From Monodelphis domestica (lineage: Eukaryota; Chordata; Mammalia; Didelphimorphia; Didelphidae): DNA of 64,000 nucleotides. Positions within the stretch are counted from its first letter, which is position 1, and each line of letters starts with the position of its first letter. Where the stretch lies: positions 341,150,322 to 341,214,321 of the forward strand of contig NC_077230.1 of NCBI RefSeq assembly GCF_027887165.1, written 5' to 3'. Of the stretch, positions 1 to 11,509 are shown piece after piece. A program made the translations under genes and the position numbers. The notes under the pieces are model-generated. The model was not told the origin of the DNA. It searched no databases and saw nothing but the letters and a program-made list of their open reading frames with translations.

Positions 1-531
1 GCCCCCTTGCTCCAGAATGTGGGGGCAATTTTCTTTTATAATCTCCTATAGAATAATATCGAGTTTATTGTTTATCTCTGGTTTTTCTGGGAGACCGATA
101 ATTCGGAGGTTTTCTCTTCTCCCTCTGTTTTCCAGATCTGTGACCTTCTCAGTGAAATATTTTATGTTTTCTTCTAATTCATTAATTTTTTGGGTTTGCT
201 TTATTAATTCTTGCTGTTTTATGATCTCACTTTCTTCGAGTTGCTTAATTCTGAGTGTTAGGGACTGGTTTTGCTTTTCAGCTTTGTCTGCCCTTCTATT
301 GGATGCTTCGAGCTCTTTTTCCAATTGAGCAGTCTTATCTGTCAGACTGCTGATCTCTTTCTCCCATTTTTCTTTCCAGGTTTCCATCTTTTGGATAAGT
401 TCCAGTTTGAGATCTTCCAGAGCTTGTTGATAGTTTCCATTTTGGGAGGCATGTTCTGATTTTTTTTGGATTTCCTCCTCATTCTCTTCTTTTCCTTGGG
501 TACTTCCACCATAAAAGTTTTCAATAGTCAC
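1..531 (-). pseudogene. L1 ORF1 protein (RNA-binding, coiled coil), interrupted by one stop
   Basis: The frame opens with MTIENFYGG at 531. It has a long Lys/Glu-rich heptad region (about residues 20-135, a coiled coil for trimerisation) and then RRENLRIIGLPE (about residues 137-148), the start of the RNA-recognition part of L1 ORF1p. A TAG at 48-46 ends the frame after 161 residues. The same frame continues past it with ..EIIKENCPHILEQGG to the window edge. In the second L1 of this window a Gln codon occupies that place, so this is probably a single CAG to TAG change. ORF1p is a nucleic-acid chaperone of the L1 particle. Confidence 0.8.
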
Positions 532-1228
532 CTTTTTCCTTTCTTCCTGGAGGCTTGATTTAGGGCCATGTGAGCCATCCCTTTGCTGCTTTTATTCCCC
601 TTTCCTTTTTGGTCTGGGGTCTGGGTGATATGGGTGGGTTTTCTGTGAATTTAGGTTGCCTCAGACTAGTTCTTCCCAGCCTCCGAGGTTTCTTAGAGCG
701 CTGGGGCCCTGATCACAGCCAAACTGCCCAGGTGTTCAGCTCTGCCCAGATAATCAACATGTGGTCCGCCCCTGGTGTTTAGCTCCGCCCAGATGTTCAG
801 TGCAACCTCCCCAAGTACAGCTCCGTGGACCCCCCTGCTCAGCGCCGGGTTCTCCCATGAAACCGCCCTGAGACATTTTTGTCTCCAGATCCCAAGGACA
901 CTGGAGTGCCCCCCCAGACAGAGACATTCCCCATTCACTCGCTGTCCCAGTGAGCGCTCCGGTAGCTCACTCTGGTTTGGTGGGGGAGGTGGGGGGGGAA
1001 GGGCGGCTCAGTTCACGTTTCTGTGCAAGCTTTTCCTCCTTCTTATTATAGTGTGGAAATGTTCAAACCCCTCGTACCTTTGCCTCTGTGGGGTACTGGG
1101 GAGTCTTGTTCCGCCAAAGGTGATTTTTATGCTCCTTTGGTGTAGCCTATTTCGTTCGGTGCCGGGGAGAGGAAGTGTGTGGCGTCTAGATTGCAGCCAT
1201 GATTACCCGGAAGTCTCTCCCATTCTAT
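1..1228 (-). mobile_element. L1 LINE, 5' end (5' UTR and ORF1 start), runs off left edge
   Basis: Read on the minus strand, the element starts near 1228 with a GAGACTTCCGGGTAATCATGG-like head typical of marsupial L1 5' ends as I recall them. It continues through a GC-rich 5' UTR (about 532-1228) and enters ORF1 at 531. ORF2 and the 3' end would lie left of the window. The clear 5' head suggests that this copy was not 5'-truncated. Its 5' UTR shows no obvious similarity to that of the L1 at 20633. Confidence 0.8.
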
Positions 1229-1761
1229 ATTTCTAAAAATCAGGTGAGCAACCACATTGTTCCTTTGCAGATTACCTGCTAAACAAGGGATAATCAATCT
1301 TATGCTGGTAACAGTCTTTGTATTAAATGAAATTTCAGTGGAACTGTTGAAGCACAATCTTTTAAAATTAAAATACATAGAGATGCATGATACAGATGGC
1401 CTAGAAAAGTTATTTTATGTAGCATTTTACAGTTATAAAGACATTTACATACATTATCTCATTTGACCTTATACTAATGACTCTAATTTCCTTTGAATGT
1501 GAAAATGAATACAACATGCATATTTGTGGGCAGAGCTTATCTCAAAGCCCAGAAAAGCCGGGTTCAAGTTTTGCCTCTCAGATATTCAGACGTGCCACAC
1601 TGGGCATTTATCTTTTTAGCACTCCAGGAACCTCTCCATGGTGACAAGTTGCAGAAAAGGAGCTGACATACACTGGTAGCATTTCATCATGAAAGAGCCC
1701 CTAACAGCAATGAAATCACAGGTCCAGCATCCGAGTCCGTTATGAAAAGGAAACTATAAGA
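1229..1761. other. No recognised feature
   Basis: AT-rich sequence between the L1 and the first SINE. I see no coding frame with recognisable similarity and no clear repeat. Confidence 0.5.
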
Positions 1762-1945
1762 GGCAGCTGGGTGGCTCAGTGAATTCAGAGCCAAGCCTAG
1801 AGGCAGGAGGTCCCAGTTTCAAATCTAGCCTCACATATTTCCTAGCTGGGTGACCCCAACTTAACCCCATTACCTAACCCTCCCCACTCTTCTGCCTTGG
1901 AATCAATACACAATACTGATTCTAAGATGGAAAGCAAGAGTTAAA
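1762..1945 (+). repeat. tRNA-headed marsupial SINE (type 1)
   Basis: It has the head GGCAGCTGGGTGGCTCAG (A-box-like), a TTTCAAATC B-box-like segment, the CCTAGCTGGGTGACC body and the distal CTTCTGCCTTGGAATC block with AATACTGATTCTAAGATGG. The same module recurs at least ten times in the window on both strands. It is non-autonomous and probably L1-mobilised. The family name is uncertain. Confidence 0.85.
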
Positions 1946-2049
1946 TGTCTTACAGATTACAGATGTGGCCTGATGGAGACCCCATGATGGGGATGATGCA
2001 TACACCCTGAGTTGTTTTTCCAGTGGTGTAGATGGAATTAAAAGAAATC

Positions 2050-2165
2050 ATGTGATCATAGGATTGAGAGATGGAAGGGATGACTGAAGGTCATCTGGTC
2101 CAACCCCCTCATTTTACAGACCCCCATTTTATTACCTAGCACAATTTAAGACAAATGACAGGCAT
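2050..2165 (-). repeat. MIR-type CORE-SINE fragment
   Basis: The plus strand reads ..GGTCATCTGGTCCAACCCCCTCATTTTACAGA.., which is the reverse of the conserved CORE segment of MIR/MIR3 elements. It is strongly decayed. Confidence 0.55.
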
Positions 2166-2339
2166 ATGGCAAGATAACTAAGTTAAGGACACAACGTGTG
2201 GTCTTTTAACAGATCAAAGCTCATTGGAAGCCAGGCTTGAACCATTGCCAGGCCTTCCAAAAATAAGGAGCTGATGATCATTTTGCTGCCTTCAGCCTCC
2301 ATCAGGCCATATCTGTAATAGTGTGTTCAGTGCCTAACA

Positions 2340-2638
2340 TCACAGGTTAAGGAGGGCATTGATAAGCTAGATGACATCCAAGGAGGGAAAAGAAAATGGG
2401 GAGGTCCATATCCAAGAGAGCTAAAGGAACTTGAGTTATTTATAAATTTAATAATAAATTTAGGTGTGCTTCAAGCTATCCAAACTGGAATGATCTGTGA
2501 GGCAACAGGTTCCACTTCACTGGAAGTCTACAAGAAGAAGTTAATGACCACTTGCCAGATTCATTGGAGTGGAGATTCTCTTGGGCGATCTAGACGCCTA
2601 CTGAGGCCCCTTCCAACTCTGAAATTCTATGATTCACT
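2340..2638 (+). repeat. L3/CR1 LINE 3' end
   Basis: It starts with AGGAGGGCATTGATAAGCTAG, continues with a CTTCACTGGAAGTCTACAAG segment and a GACCACTTG segment, and ends CCTTCCAACTCTGAAATTCT-ATGATTC. That order of blocks is the 3' end of L3/CR1 retrotransposons. It is untranslated and ancient. Confidence 0.7.
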
Positions 2639-2639
2639 G

Positions 2640-2965
2640 ACTCCAGCATATCTTTCCAGGTATATTTATCATTACTCCCCCACATATACTACTATATTCC
2701 AGGCTAAATTGTATTATTTGCTGTCCCCAAAGCTTCCAGGTGCCTTCCCCTTGCTCTTCCCTCTGTCTACAGTCCTCTTTCTAATTTTGCACTCACTAAA
2801 ACTGCACACTCTTCACTCAGCTCAAATGTTACCTCTTTTATGGTTTTGTAAGGTAACTAAAATGATGTGATAGCCTCCTTCTCTCAACCTTAACCTGCAA
2901 TATATATCTATCTCCCTTCTATGAACAGTTTGCCTTCTGCACTAGTTCAATAGCTCCATGCTTTG
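2640..2965 (+). repeat. L2 LINE fragment, probable
   Basis: Pyrimidine-rich sequence with CCAGGTGCCTTCCCC, a CTCTTCCCTCTG block and a CTCAGCTCAAATGTTACCTC block, in the order of L2 3' sequence. The 134-residue frame across this and the preceding L3 piece is a chance ORF. Confidence 0.45.
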
Positions 2966-2999
2966 TGTGTCAAGAACCCCAAGGCAAGGGCAGAGAAAG

Positions 3000-3380
3000 T
3001 TTATGGGGAAGATTTATCACTGGTGCAGCTGAGTGCCATCATTAATTTCCCCATCATAAATGAACATCAAAACTTTCTCTTGGCACCAGTAATCAGTGGA
3101 GTGGGAGTTGTTGGAAGTGAGCCTTTCCCTTGGGTGTTTGTAATAGATGTTGAGAGATGCGAGGTACAGAGTCTGAAGAACAGAAAATGGAGGGAGACTT
3201 GCTCACCTGAGTGATTAGCAGTTTGAGTCAGAAAGAGTAATTGGTGATGCAGAAGCTGAGGGAGTGTGAGTCAGGGCAAATAAATAGAGATGTGCTCAGT
3301 TACAGATCCCCAAGCAATCTGATGGGTGTTTCATACATTCAGGTGTGGCTTCCCTAAGAGTTCAGTTGAACCTCCATCTG
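3000..3380. other. No recognised feature
   Basis: No gene-like frame and no repeat that I can name; an 83-codon frame here shows nothing recognisable. Confidence 0.5.
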
Positions 3381-3384
3381 AGAT

Positions 3385-3492
3385 TAGGAAATTATAAATT
3401 TAAAATGGAAAGAGATTTGACATCATCTAATTCAAGCCGTTCCCTTTATAGATGAGGAAACTGAGGTAGAGAATGCCTAGCTCAAAGCTACA
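3385..3492 (-). repeat. MIR-type CORE-SINE fragment
   Basis: The reverse CORE segment is visible as TAGATGAGGAAACTGAGGTA, preceded by CATCATCTAATTCAAG. The far end is decayed. Confidence 0.6.
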
Positions 3493-4095
3493 AAGTTTGT
3501 TAACAGAAATCACAGACATCACATGTTCTCCCCAGATTTTTGGTCCTAATGGTTTGATAAGGTCCCACGTTTGACCTAAGAAGACATAGGTAGCCCCATA
3601 ACAGGGTATTATTCTTCAGTGGGCTGACTAAAAAACAATATGCTTTTGATAATGTGATCAGTTCCATAAAAGCCACAAACGTTTTATAGGCAAAGTACCA
3701 AGAATAATAGTGACCTCCAAAGTAGAGGTGTGGCATGACTCTAAGGGGTGAGTGATAAGCCAGTTGGAGGGAAGAAGAATAGGCCCCATCCTACTCTCTT
3801 CCCCATGACACCCAATTATGAAATTGTCTCCAAGCACAGAACTATCTGCCTGTCTGTTTGCATGCAAAAGGCTTATGTGGGTCCCTCTAGATTGTTTTAA
3901 TCCAAGTACAATTCTGGCAGTGGGTCTGCTTGTTATGCAGGAAAGATTCCCTGCTCTCCAGATCTGTGCTTAGAGCAGTGGTCAGGGAGTAAAAAAACCC
4001 TCCTCTTCCCCCCTTCCATTTTAGGTGGGACAGAATGAGAGGCAGAGTGGAGTTGCAGGATGAGTAGGCCTGAGTGAGCTTATATCATCTTTACC
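3493..4095. other. No recognised feature
   Basis: Unique-looking sequence. The short frames on the minus strand at 3500-3870 have no recognisable domain. Confidence 0.5.
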
Positions 4096-4480
4096 AAAAT
4101 GTAGCCCTCTTCCATTCTTTCCTCTTTCTACCGAAGCTACCACTACCTTTCCAGTTACTACTCACTCTCTCTCACCCTACATAGGCTATCAGTTGCCAAA
4201 TCTTACCATTTCTAACATCACAACATCTCTGGCATCCTTCCTCTTCTCTCTATTCATAGTCACCACCCTTACTGAATGCCTCATCACTTGTCACCTAGAC
4301 TACAGCAACAGTTTCCTATTGTCCTCTCTGACTTTAGTCTTTCCCTGTTTGAATTCATCCTCCACAGTTGTCAAATTGATATTCCTAAAGGACAGTTCTG
4401 ACATGTCACGGTCACTTCCCTAACTCATTAAATTATAGCAACTCCCTATGGATTTGAAAAATACTACTTCATCTTTATCT
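4096..4480 (+). repeat. L2 LINE, 3' part
   Basis: The blocks CTAGACTACAGCAACAG, CATCCTCCACAGTTGTCAAA, ATTCCTAAAGGACA and CAACTCCCTATGG follow the order of the 3' portion of L2. It is decayed, and the 76-codon frame inside it is incidental. Confidence 0.7.
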
Positions 4481-4499
4481 CATATTTTACAATTTTTTA

Positions 4500-5425
4500 T
4501 TTTTGTACAAGTTCTATAATACATGTCAGTGGAGTTGTAAATGTCTACAATTTAAAAAAGTAAATATACATATATTATGGTTGTATTGTCAAAATTTTTT
4601 GGTGATAAAGGCTGCCTCCCTTTAAAACCTGAAGACCTCTGGTGAAAGGAGTATAATAGCTCTTTGAACCCAATGGATTTCTATTTTCCCTCAATACTGC
4701 TTTGATACTGACATTACTGATAAGTTCCCATGATGAGATGACCCTAGAGAGCTTCCCTTGTCAATGCATAACTTTGGTAGTTGTTTATAAATATCCTCAT
4801 TCTTATTACCTAGTAAAAGAGGGTGGTGGTTGTTGTGTTGTTTTTTTTTGGTCATTGTTGTTTTCTAACTGCCTTGTTGACTCATTCACCCAAAGGAACA
4901 CCTAGTGTACCTAGACTGGAAAAATAAAAAAGCCAGAATTCTGACCCATCTACCCTGACTTCCTATTCTTTGTACTGCCATGCTGCTTCCCAGATGTTTG
5001 GGGAAAGTGAAAATTAAAGTAGCACGATGAGACAGATTCACCCAATCTTTAATTACCTAATGAACCTGGGTGTGTCCTAAGTTCTAGGGTTAATCACCAT
5101 GAAGCAATTCTAACATTTAAGAACTATAATGACAAATCTGTGATAGGTGTGAAACATCTGACTGGATGCTTCTGAGCCTCCTGAATAATCTCTGTATTAG
5201 AAAATAACGTGTATACTGGGGAGGACAGGAGGATTTTGCAAGTAAACCCAGACCCAAAGCATTTAAGTGTGCCAACGTGTCATGTACTCTACTATACAGA
5301 AGGCCACTTGAGTCCAGGGATCATATCATTTTAGTGATTTAAATAAGGTTACATCATATGTAATCTATAAAATTCTTCAAAGCTTCTAAAAGCATTCCTC
5401 ACAATTCTACAAACTGAGCATTTAG
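4500..5425. other. No recognised feature
   Basis: AT-rich, with short homopolymer tracts only. Confidence 0.45.
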
Positions 5426-5429
5426 AGCA

Positions 5430-5600
5430 GAAACTTTAGAGATCCACACTAAGTCCAACCCCTTATGGTAACACCCATTTTACAGATGGGAAAATAGAGA
5501 CCCAAAGTGGTTAAGTCACTTACCCAACATCCCAGGGCTGGTAATTGGAAGAATTAGCATTTGAAACCAAATTGGTGCTTTTTCCACTAGGCCAGTCAAC
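5430..5600 (-). repeat. MIR-type CORE-SINE
   Basis: The plus strand contains CATTTTACAGATGGGAAAAT and GGTTAAGTCACTTACCCAAC, the reverse of the MIR core and of its tRNA-proximal arm. Confidence 0.6.
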
Positions 5601-5739
5601 TCATTTCCCCCATGTGATGTCTGAGTTGGTTTCTTGTATATAATAGGCATTCAGTTAAAGTCTGAGTGACATTACTAACATTTTACTCTCACTCACTTGT
5701 CTCATCTACCTCATCATGGGATTCATAATCACAGAGGTT

Positions 5740-5960
5740 AAGGCCAGAGTGGATCTCAGGGGATTTACAGTAGCCTTGACAGACTACTTGAAGATTACAA
5801 TGATGGGAAATTTACCTCCTATTAAAGTAATTGTTGGGAAGCTTTTTCTTAGATTAAGCAAAAATCTGTTGTTCTGCAACTTGTGTCTTTAAGATATCTT
5901 TGGCTGTATCCAAACATCCAAAGTTTCATCAATTCATCAATTTCATCAATTCACCATATT
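5740..5960 (-). repeat. L3/CR1 LINE fragment
   Basis: The plus strand has GTTGGGAAGCTTTTTCTTAG followed by CAAAAATCTGTTGTTCTGC, the reverse complement of the GGAAGAACTTTCTAACAAT region of L3/CR1. Very old. Confidence 0.45.
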
Positions 5961-6039
5961 ACCTGACTGTGCCAATCAACTTGTATTACTGGGCCAAACC
6001 TAAAAACTATTCTGGAAGTTTTCCCCACTTCATTTTATT

Positions 6040-6300
6040 AGTAACATTTATTTTTTTATTTATATACTGATACTATTCTATTATTTTTTTAAAAATACTT
6101 TTCATCGAACAAAAATCCATTTCTTCAAAACCCATTTCTTCTCCCTCTAACCTTCCCCTTTCCTTGGGAAAAAAATACTTCTAAAATATGCACAGTTAAA
6201 AAAAACAAATTTCAACCTTGGGCACGTCCAAAATATATTTCATTCTGAACCCTGAGTCCATCACACTTCTCTTTTCTAGCACTATTAAACAATCTTTTGG
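6040..6300 (-). repeat. Probable L1 3' UTR fragment
   Basis: It begins with a T-rich tract and has CTTCTCCCTCTAACC-type pyrimidine sequence like the reversed 3' UTRs of other L1 pieces in this window. Weak evidence. Confidence 0.35.
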
Positions 6301-6384
6301 TAGTCTGCCTGGTACAGAATTGAATAAATAAGTAAACTAATTTAGATAGTAGTTCTGGTTTTTTTATGATATTAAATTGGGCTT

Positions 6385-6590
6385 TGTTGTTGAGTCATTT
6401 CAGTTGTATCTGACTCTTCATGACTCCATTGGAAGTTTTCTTGGCAAAGATACTGGAGATGATGAGGTAAAGAGAATTAACTGACTTACAAAGGATCATC
6501 CAGTCAATTAAGTCTCTGAGGCCAAATTCAGATCTTCCTGACTCTAAGCTCAGTGCTCTATCCACTGTGGTCTCTTGCTGCCCCTTATTG
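6385..6590 (-). repeat. MAR1-type CORE-SINE
   Basis: The plus strand reads TTGTTGAGTCATTTCAG, TTTTCTTGGCAAAGATACTG, TCTGAGGCCAAATTCAG and GTGCTCTATCCACTG in order. This is the full reverse of the marsupial MAR1 element, whose tRNA-like head is at the right end. Confidence 0.85.
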
Positions 6591-6679
6591 GGTTGCGCAT
6601 GAACAATTACAATTTCTCTATTTAGCTTTATTTCCACTTCTATAAAGTGTTTGGTAGTTATATTCATATAGTTTCTCTA

Positions 6680-7312
6680 TATGTCTTAGAATATAGACTT
6701 CCAAATATTTTAGACATTCTGTAGTTACATTGAATTAAATTCTCTATCTCTTCCAATTGGGTTTAATAATATGCATATCAATCGATGATTTATATAGATT
6801 AATTTTATATCCTGTTTGTTTGTTAAAGGTATTGCTTGAATAATTTTTATTCAGTATTCTAGAATTAAGTAAACCACCATATATCATCTGCAAAAACTGA
6901 TAACTGTTTATTTTTCTCCTTGTCTGTGTTTAATCCCTTTATTTCTTTTTCTTGTCTTATTGACCTAGTTAGAATTTCTAACACTATATCAAACATTTTG
7001 GGAAGTAATGAATACTTTTGTGTTATACTGATCTTAATGGAATGGTCTCTAGCTTAACTGTTCTATATATAATGCTGACTCCTGATTTTGGATAGAAAGA
7101 ACTTAGCAAGGAAAGATTGATATATTCCTATGTTTTCTACTATTTTTAACAAAAATGTGCATTGCATCTTACCAAAAACTTTTTATACATCTATTGATAT
7201 AATCATATGACTTTGGTCTTATTACTAATATGGTCTATTGGTTTATAGTTTTCCTAATGTTGAACCAATCCTGCATTTTTTGGTATAAACTCAATGAAAT
7301 CTAGACTTACTT
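6680..7312 (-). repeat. Decayed L1 ORF2 fragment
   Basis: The plus strand carries the reversed pattern of an L1 reverse-transcriptase region (TTATAGTTTTCCTAATGTTG, CCAATCCTGCATTTTT). Many stops; no frame survives. Confidence 0.5.
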
Positions 7313-7314
7313 CC

Positions 7315-8885
7315 AAGAATTCCTGAGAAAAAGACCAAGGCACTACAGTAACTTAAATATACAAAGGAGTTATGAAAAATGAGTAAGCAATCATAAGGGA
7401 CTAAACAAGGATAAACTATTTACATAGGATCTGATACATGTATATCTCTGAGAACTCAGAAACAAAAAGTGGGAAGGAAAAGTCTAGCAGTACTAGATTT
7501 CAAATTATACTACAAAGCATAATCATTAAAAATAGTTTGGTACTGTTTAAGAAACAGATTGATTAGGGAACTAAACTAGTTACACACTATACAGAAACAA
7601 ACGGACACAGTAGCTTAGTATTTGATAAACCCAAAGATCCTAGCTAGTGGGGCAAAAGTTCTATTATTTGAAGAAGTTGCCTGAAAAACTGGAAAGTAGT
7701 CTTTCAGAACTGCTTAGAGCAATATTTCACACTGTAATCCAAGATAAGCTTCCAAATGAGTATATGACAATACAAAGGGTGACATCATAAACAAATCAGA
7801 GGAGAAAGGAAGAAATTAACTATTAGACTTAATGGATCTAAGAGTTAATGATCAAAGGAAAGAGAGGGTCATAGAAAATAAAATGGGCATTTTGATTCCA
7901 TAAAATTAAAGCTTTTGCACAAACAAAATCAATACAGCTAAAACTAGAAGAGAAGTGAATGGAGGAAAAATCTTTGTTGCAGGTTTCTGATAAAAATCTC
8001 ATCTCTAAGATGTATAGGAAACTGAATAAAATTTATAAGAATAACAGCCATTCCTCAAACAATAAATGGTCAAAGGGTGTGAACAGATAGTTTTTGTAAG
8101 AACTTCAAGATATCAACAGCCATAAAAATGTTGTCTAAATCACTAATATTAAAGAAACCTAAAGTACTTTATCACCTTAGACCCATCAGATTGACAAAAT
8201 TTATAAAAATGGAAAATGACACATGCTGGAAGGTATGTGGGAAAACCAAATGTATTAAAGTATTAATGGAGTATTTAATTTTTCTCATCATACTAGTAAG
8301 CAATTTGGGACTACCCCCAAAAGCTATTGAACTTTACATACCTTTTAATCCAAATGGTACCATTACTAGGTCTAGACCACACACACATACACACAGACAC
8401 ACACACACACACACACACACACAGAGCTGCTCTTTTACTCTATAGAGGGAGTTTCTATCAATTGAGGAATGGAACAAAGTATAGCATGAAGAAATGATGA
8501 GAGAAGTGGTTTCAAAGCAAGGAAGACATATATAAACTGATAGAGACTGAAGTGAACAGAACCAAAGAGGAAAATGTATACAATAACAATAATGCTATGA
8601 AGAAAACAAATTTGAAAAACTTGGGAATTCCCATCCATGCAATAACCAAATATGATTCCAGATGACGAAACATTCTACCACCCCCCAAAAAAGGGAAGGC
8701 AATGAACTTAAAGTGCAAAATGATACTTTTTTTAGACATGATCAATGAAGAATTTTGTTCTGTTTGACACTGTATATTTCTAACAGATAGGGTTTGTTGT
8801 TGTTGTTTTCATAATTTGGGAGGAAGGAAATGGGAGAGAAAAAAATAGATTTTTATTTTTTAAATTAATTTTTACTTAAATCACC
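7315..8885 (+). repeat. Old L1 3' half (ORF2 C-terminus and 3' UTR), decayed
   Basis: The order of blocks follows the 3' half of the L1 at 20633. AGCAGTACTAGATTTCAAAT corresponds to the CLAVPDLK segment. GATAAACCCAAAGATCCTAG, CAAACAATAAATGGTCAAAG and AATTGAGGAATGGAAC follow in order. No open frame remains. A (CA)n array interrupts it at 8381-8423. It is much older than the 20633 copy. Confidence 0.75.
8381..8423 (+). repeat. (CA)n microsatellite
   Basis: A CA dinucleotide run with two early GA/TA interruptions, embedded in the decayed L1. Confidence 0.95.
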
Positions 8886-8998
8886 ATGTATTAGTAAACT
8901 TTTTTTTGTGATGAGTCTTCCTATATTTATCTAGCCTCATCCTTAGAAACCAAACACATAATCCATCATCTGCCCCTGTACTCAAAAATTCCTCAATG

Positions 8999-10142
8999 TG
9001 GTAGTTGCTATGGGTTTGGGACCTGCCCTGTCCACAGCCTTGGGGGTCCTCAACTAGGTGTGACAGTGAAAGCGTGAATGAATGATGGGAAAACAGTAAA
9101 AAGTGTCAGCCTGTAGCCAGACTTCACACAGAACTGCTTTGTCTGGCCCAAGGTTCTTTATTTTTATACCCCTCAATGGTTACATATTTCCTTTGCACAC
9201 AGCTTCATTATTCAACATACATGTTCCTTGCAAATAGTTGGATAAGTGATATATTAACTTTTAACAAATTGTTTGATCAACATTCTGTGATTTTTACACA
9301 TACTATATTGTTGCAGATTCTGACAACATACACAAAGCTTTTGCAAATGATAAATGTTTTCTCATCACAGGCACGATAGCTAGAGGTCAGTTCTCATTAA
9401 CCTGTGAGGTGCTTGTAGTTGTAGACAAACTAAGAAAAATCATTTTTACTTTTAATCAAATAGATGATCGATCAGGATGTCTTAGAAGACAATCAACAAA
9501 ATACTATTGCCAAGTTGAGGGGTCAAAGGGTAAAAGAAACAAAGTTTTAGGTATTTTTTTAATATCAGGCTAATCTTTTTTCTAGTGTCTCACTGGGGTT
9601 CCCAGGATGGATTACCTTGACTTTAGTAAGCACAGCAATTAGTGAAGCATAGTGTACTGGCCTCTCCCTGAAGGGTAATTAATATACTAGCTCAGGAGAG
9701 CTTGTTCCTGGCCTGTACATGGGGGTGGGGAATTCTGAGCACAGACATGCCAGAAGTTTTATGCCTAGAAAAAAGTGTCCTATCTAAGTGGGTACATAAG
9801 AATCCTTAGGTTTAATTTTGTAAGTGGGATCTCTTGGTGATATTCTGGAGGGATAGAGTGGGACATCTGTATTAATCCCGTAGGTATTTTACTCTAATAT
9901 TATTTTTCCTGAAGTTAGGGAGAGAACAATATCATAGCAATTCCAATAATGAAGGATGTTAGTGAGAGAAGTCAGACAGAGGGGGGCTGAGTGGATATCT
10001 CCATCCTTCCTGGGGGCCACTTTGTGACCTACTGGTTTCCACAAGCAACTGTGTTAAATAGTGTGGCTTTGATGGCCCCTGGCAGGTAGAATCTGTCAGA
10101 GCTTATGTTCCAAGGGTATATAAGAGCCCAGAATTACTTCCA
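8999..10142 (-). mobile_element. Solo LTR of an endogenous retrovirus
   Basis: The block starts TGGTAGTTGC and ends ACTTCCA, so both strands begin TGG and end CCA. It is flanked by the exact 5-bp repeat CAATG (8994-8998 and 10143-10147), a retroviral integration duplication. On the minus strand a TATA-like GGTATAAAAATAAAG lies about 160 bp from the end, as expected for U3-R-U5 order. No gag, pol or env sequence is attached, so it is a recombination remnant. Short frames inside (e.g. 9176-9379) are incidental. Confidence 0.7.
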
Positions 10143-10149
10143 CAATGTG

Positions 10150-10620
10150 ATGAAGATTCAGAGAAAGATTTTTATTGGAGTTTTAAGGACATTTAAAAGG
10201 CAATGTTAATGAGGTAAAATTTATACTACTTTGAAGCAAACAGTTTGCATTGGAGCAAGGAAAAAGCTATATATCAAGTAATAACAATATACTCTTCTAT
10301 CAAATAACAAAGAGTCAGTGAACTGAATGACATTTGAGGTCTTTTTCAGATTTGATATTTTATAATCTATATAGTACCATAAATTTTAAAATAATAGGTT
10401 TGGGGATGAAAGAGAGTAATTATTAAAAAAATTTCTCTTTTTCTTATTTCTATTGCCATAATCTAGGTAAAACAAAGACAGTTATTTCCTCCAAATTAAT
10501 AATGCAATTTTATTTCTAGCATAGAACAGGATCTCACTTGAACTCAAACACACAATGATAGAATAAGGACTAGAATGCTACTTAAAAGAGAAGAGTAAGA
10601 AATTGTTCTCTGAACTCATC
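10150..10620. other. No recognised feature
   Basis: AT-rich; nothing supportable. Confidence 0.45.
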
Positions 10621-10624
10621 AAGA

Positions 10625-10800
10625 ATCATAGATTTAGATCTAAGGATTCTAAGAAAATTATTTAGTCCAAATTCCTCTCATTTGGCAGATAATGAAACAG
10701 AGGACCAAAAAGTTTGCCCAACATCACATGAGTAGTAAAAAGAAGAAACAGAACATGTATTCAAACCCAGGTCCAAACCAGCATCTTTTTTACCTTGCTG
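10625..10800 (-). repeat. MIR-type CORE-SINE
   Basis: AATCATAGATTTAGATCTAA, TAGTCCAAATTCCTCTCAT, TTGCCCAACATCACATGAG and TTCAAACCCAGGTCC appear in the reverse MIR order. Confidence 0.65.
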
Positions 10801-11509
10801 ATATACATTGTTTCTATCATATAACATATGCACATGAATCCAACATACCAAAAAGTTAAGAATTTTAAGAAATATTTAAGCATAACACTAGTTGTAAAAT
10901 ATGCTATGAAACTTTTCTGTCACTTCAAAGAAGACCTGTGCAAGAACTCTGAACTAAAATATCATTGGTTAGTCTGAGTTTGCATGGTACATAAGAGAGT
11001 ACACGTAATTAGTGAAGGCTCTCTTATTTGATATCCTCAAAACCAGAACACTAGTAAATGGTACTCTGTTTCTGAGACTTGTAGTTCTCTCCACCTCCAT
11101 CCTTTTAATTAATGCTCCAATATATTGGAGATCTGTGATTTTATCAATGAACATATTTGCTCCAATAATGCACACCAAGCCCCGTTCATGCCTATCTATT
11201 TACTCTCGTTCCTACCTTCCCATATGTTTGCCACAGTGCCAGCAACTTGCTGGGAACCTTGCTCATATACCCTTCACAGCTCAAGAATATCAGTGGAACA
11301 CATGGGTTGTCCATTAACTTCCCTTTCTTCTTTCTCAATCATTCCATCTTTGTGTAACCTGAATTTGTCCTGCCCACAGAACTGTTGCCTATAGCTATTG
11401 ACTTCTTCCTAAAAGTCTCTTTAAAGATAAGCACAAGTTAACAGGGATCTCAGCAACCCTAGGGAGTATGCCCTGCTAGAAGGCAAACATGTTGGTCACT
11501 ACATTTTCA
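10801..11509. other. No recognised feature
   Basis: Two overlapping short frames (about 11012-11394 on the plus strand, 10969-11178 on the minus) show no recognisable protein. Nothing else is visible. Confidence 0.45.

Noticed and set aside
2466..2870. 134-codon plus-strand frame
   Set aside because: It crosses from an L3/CR1 3' end into an L2-like fragment, so it is non-coding.
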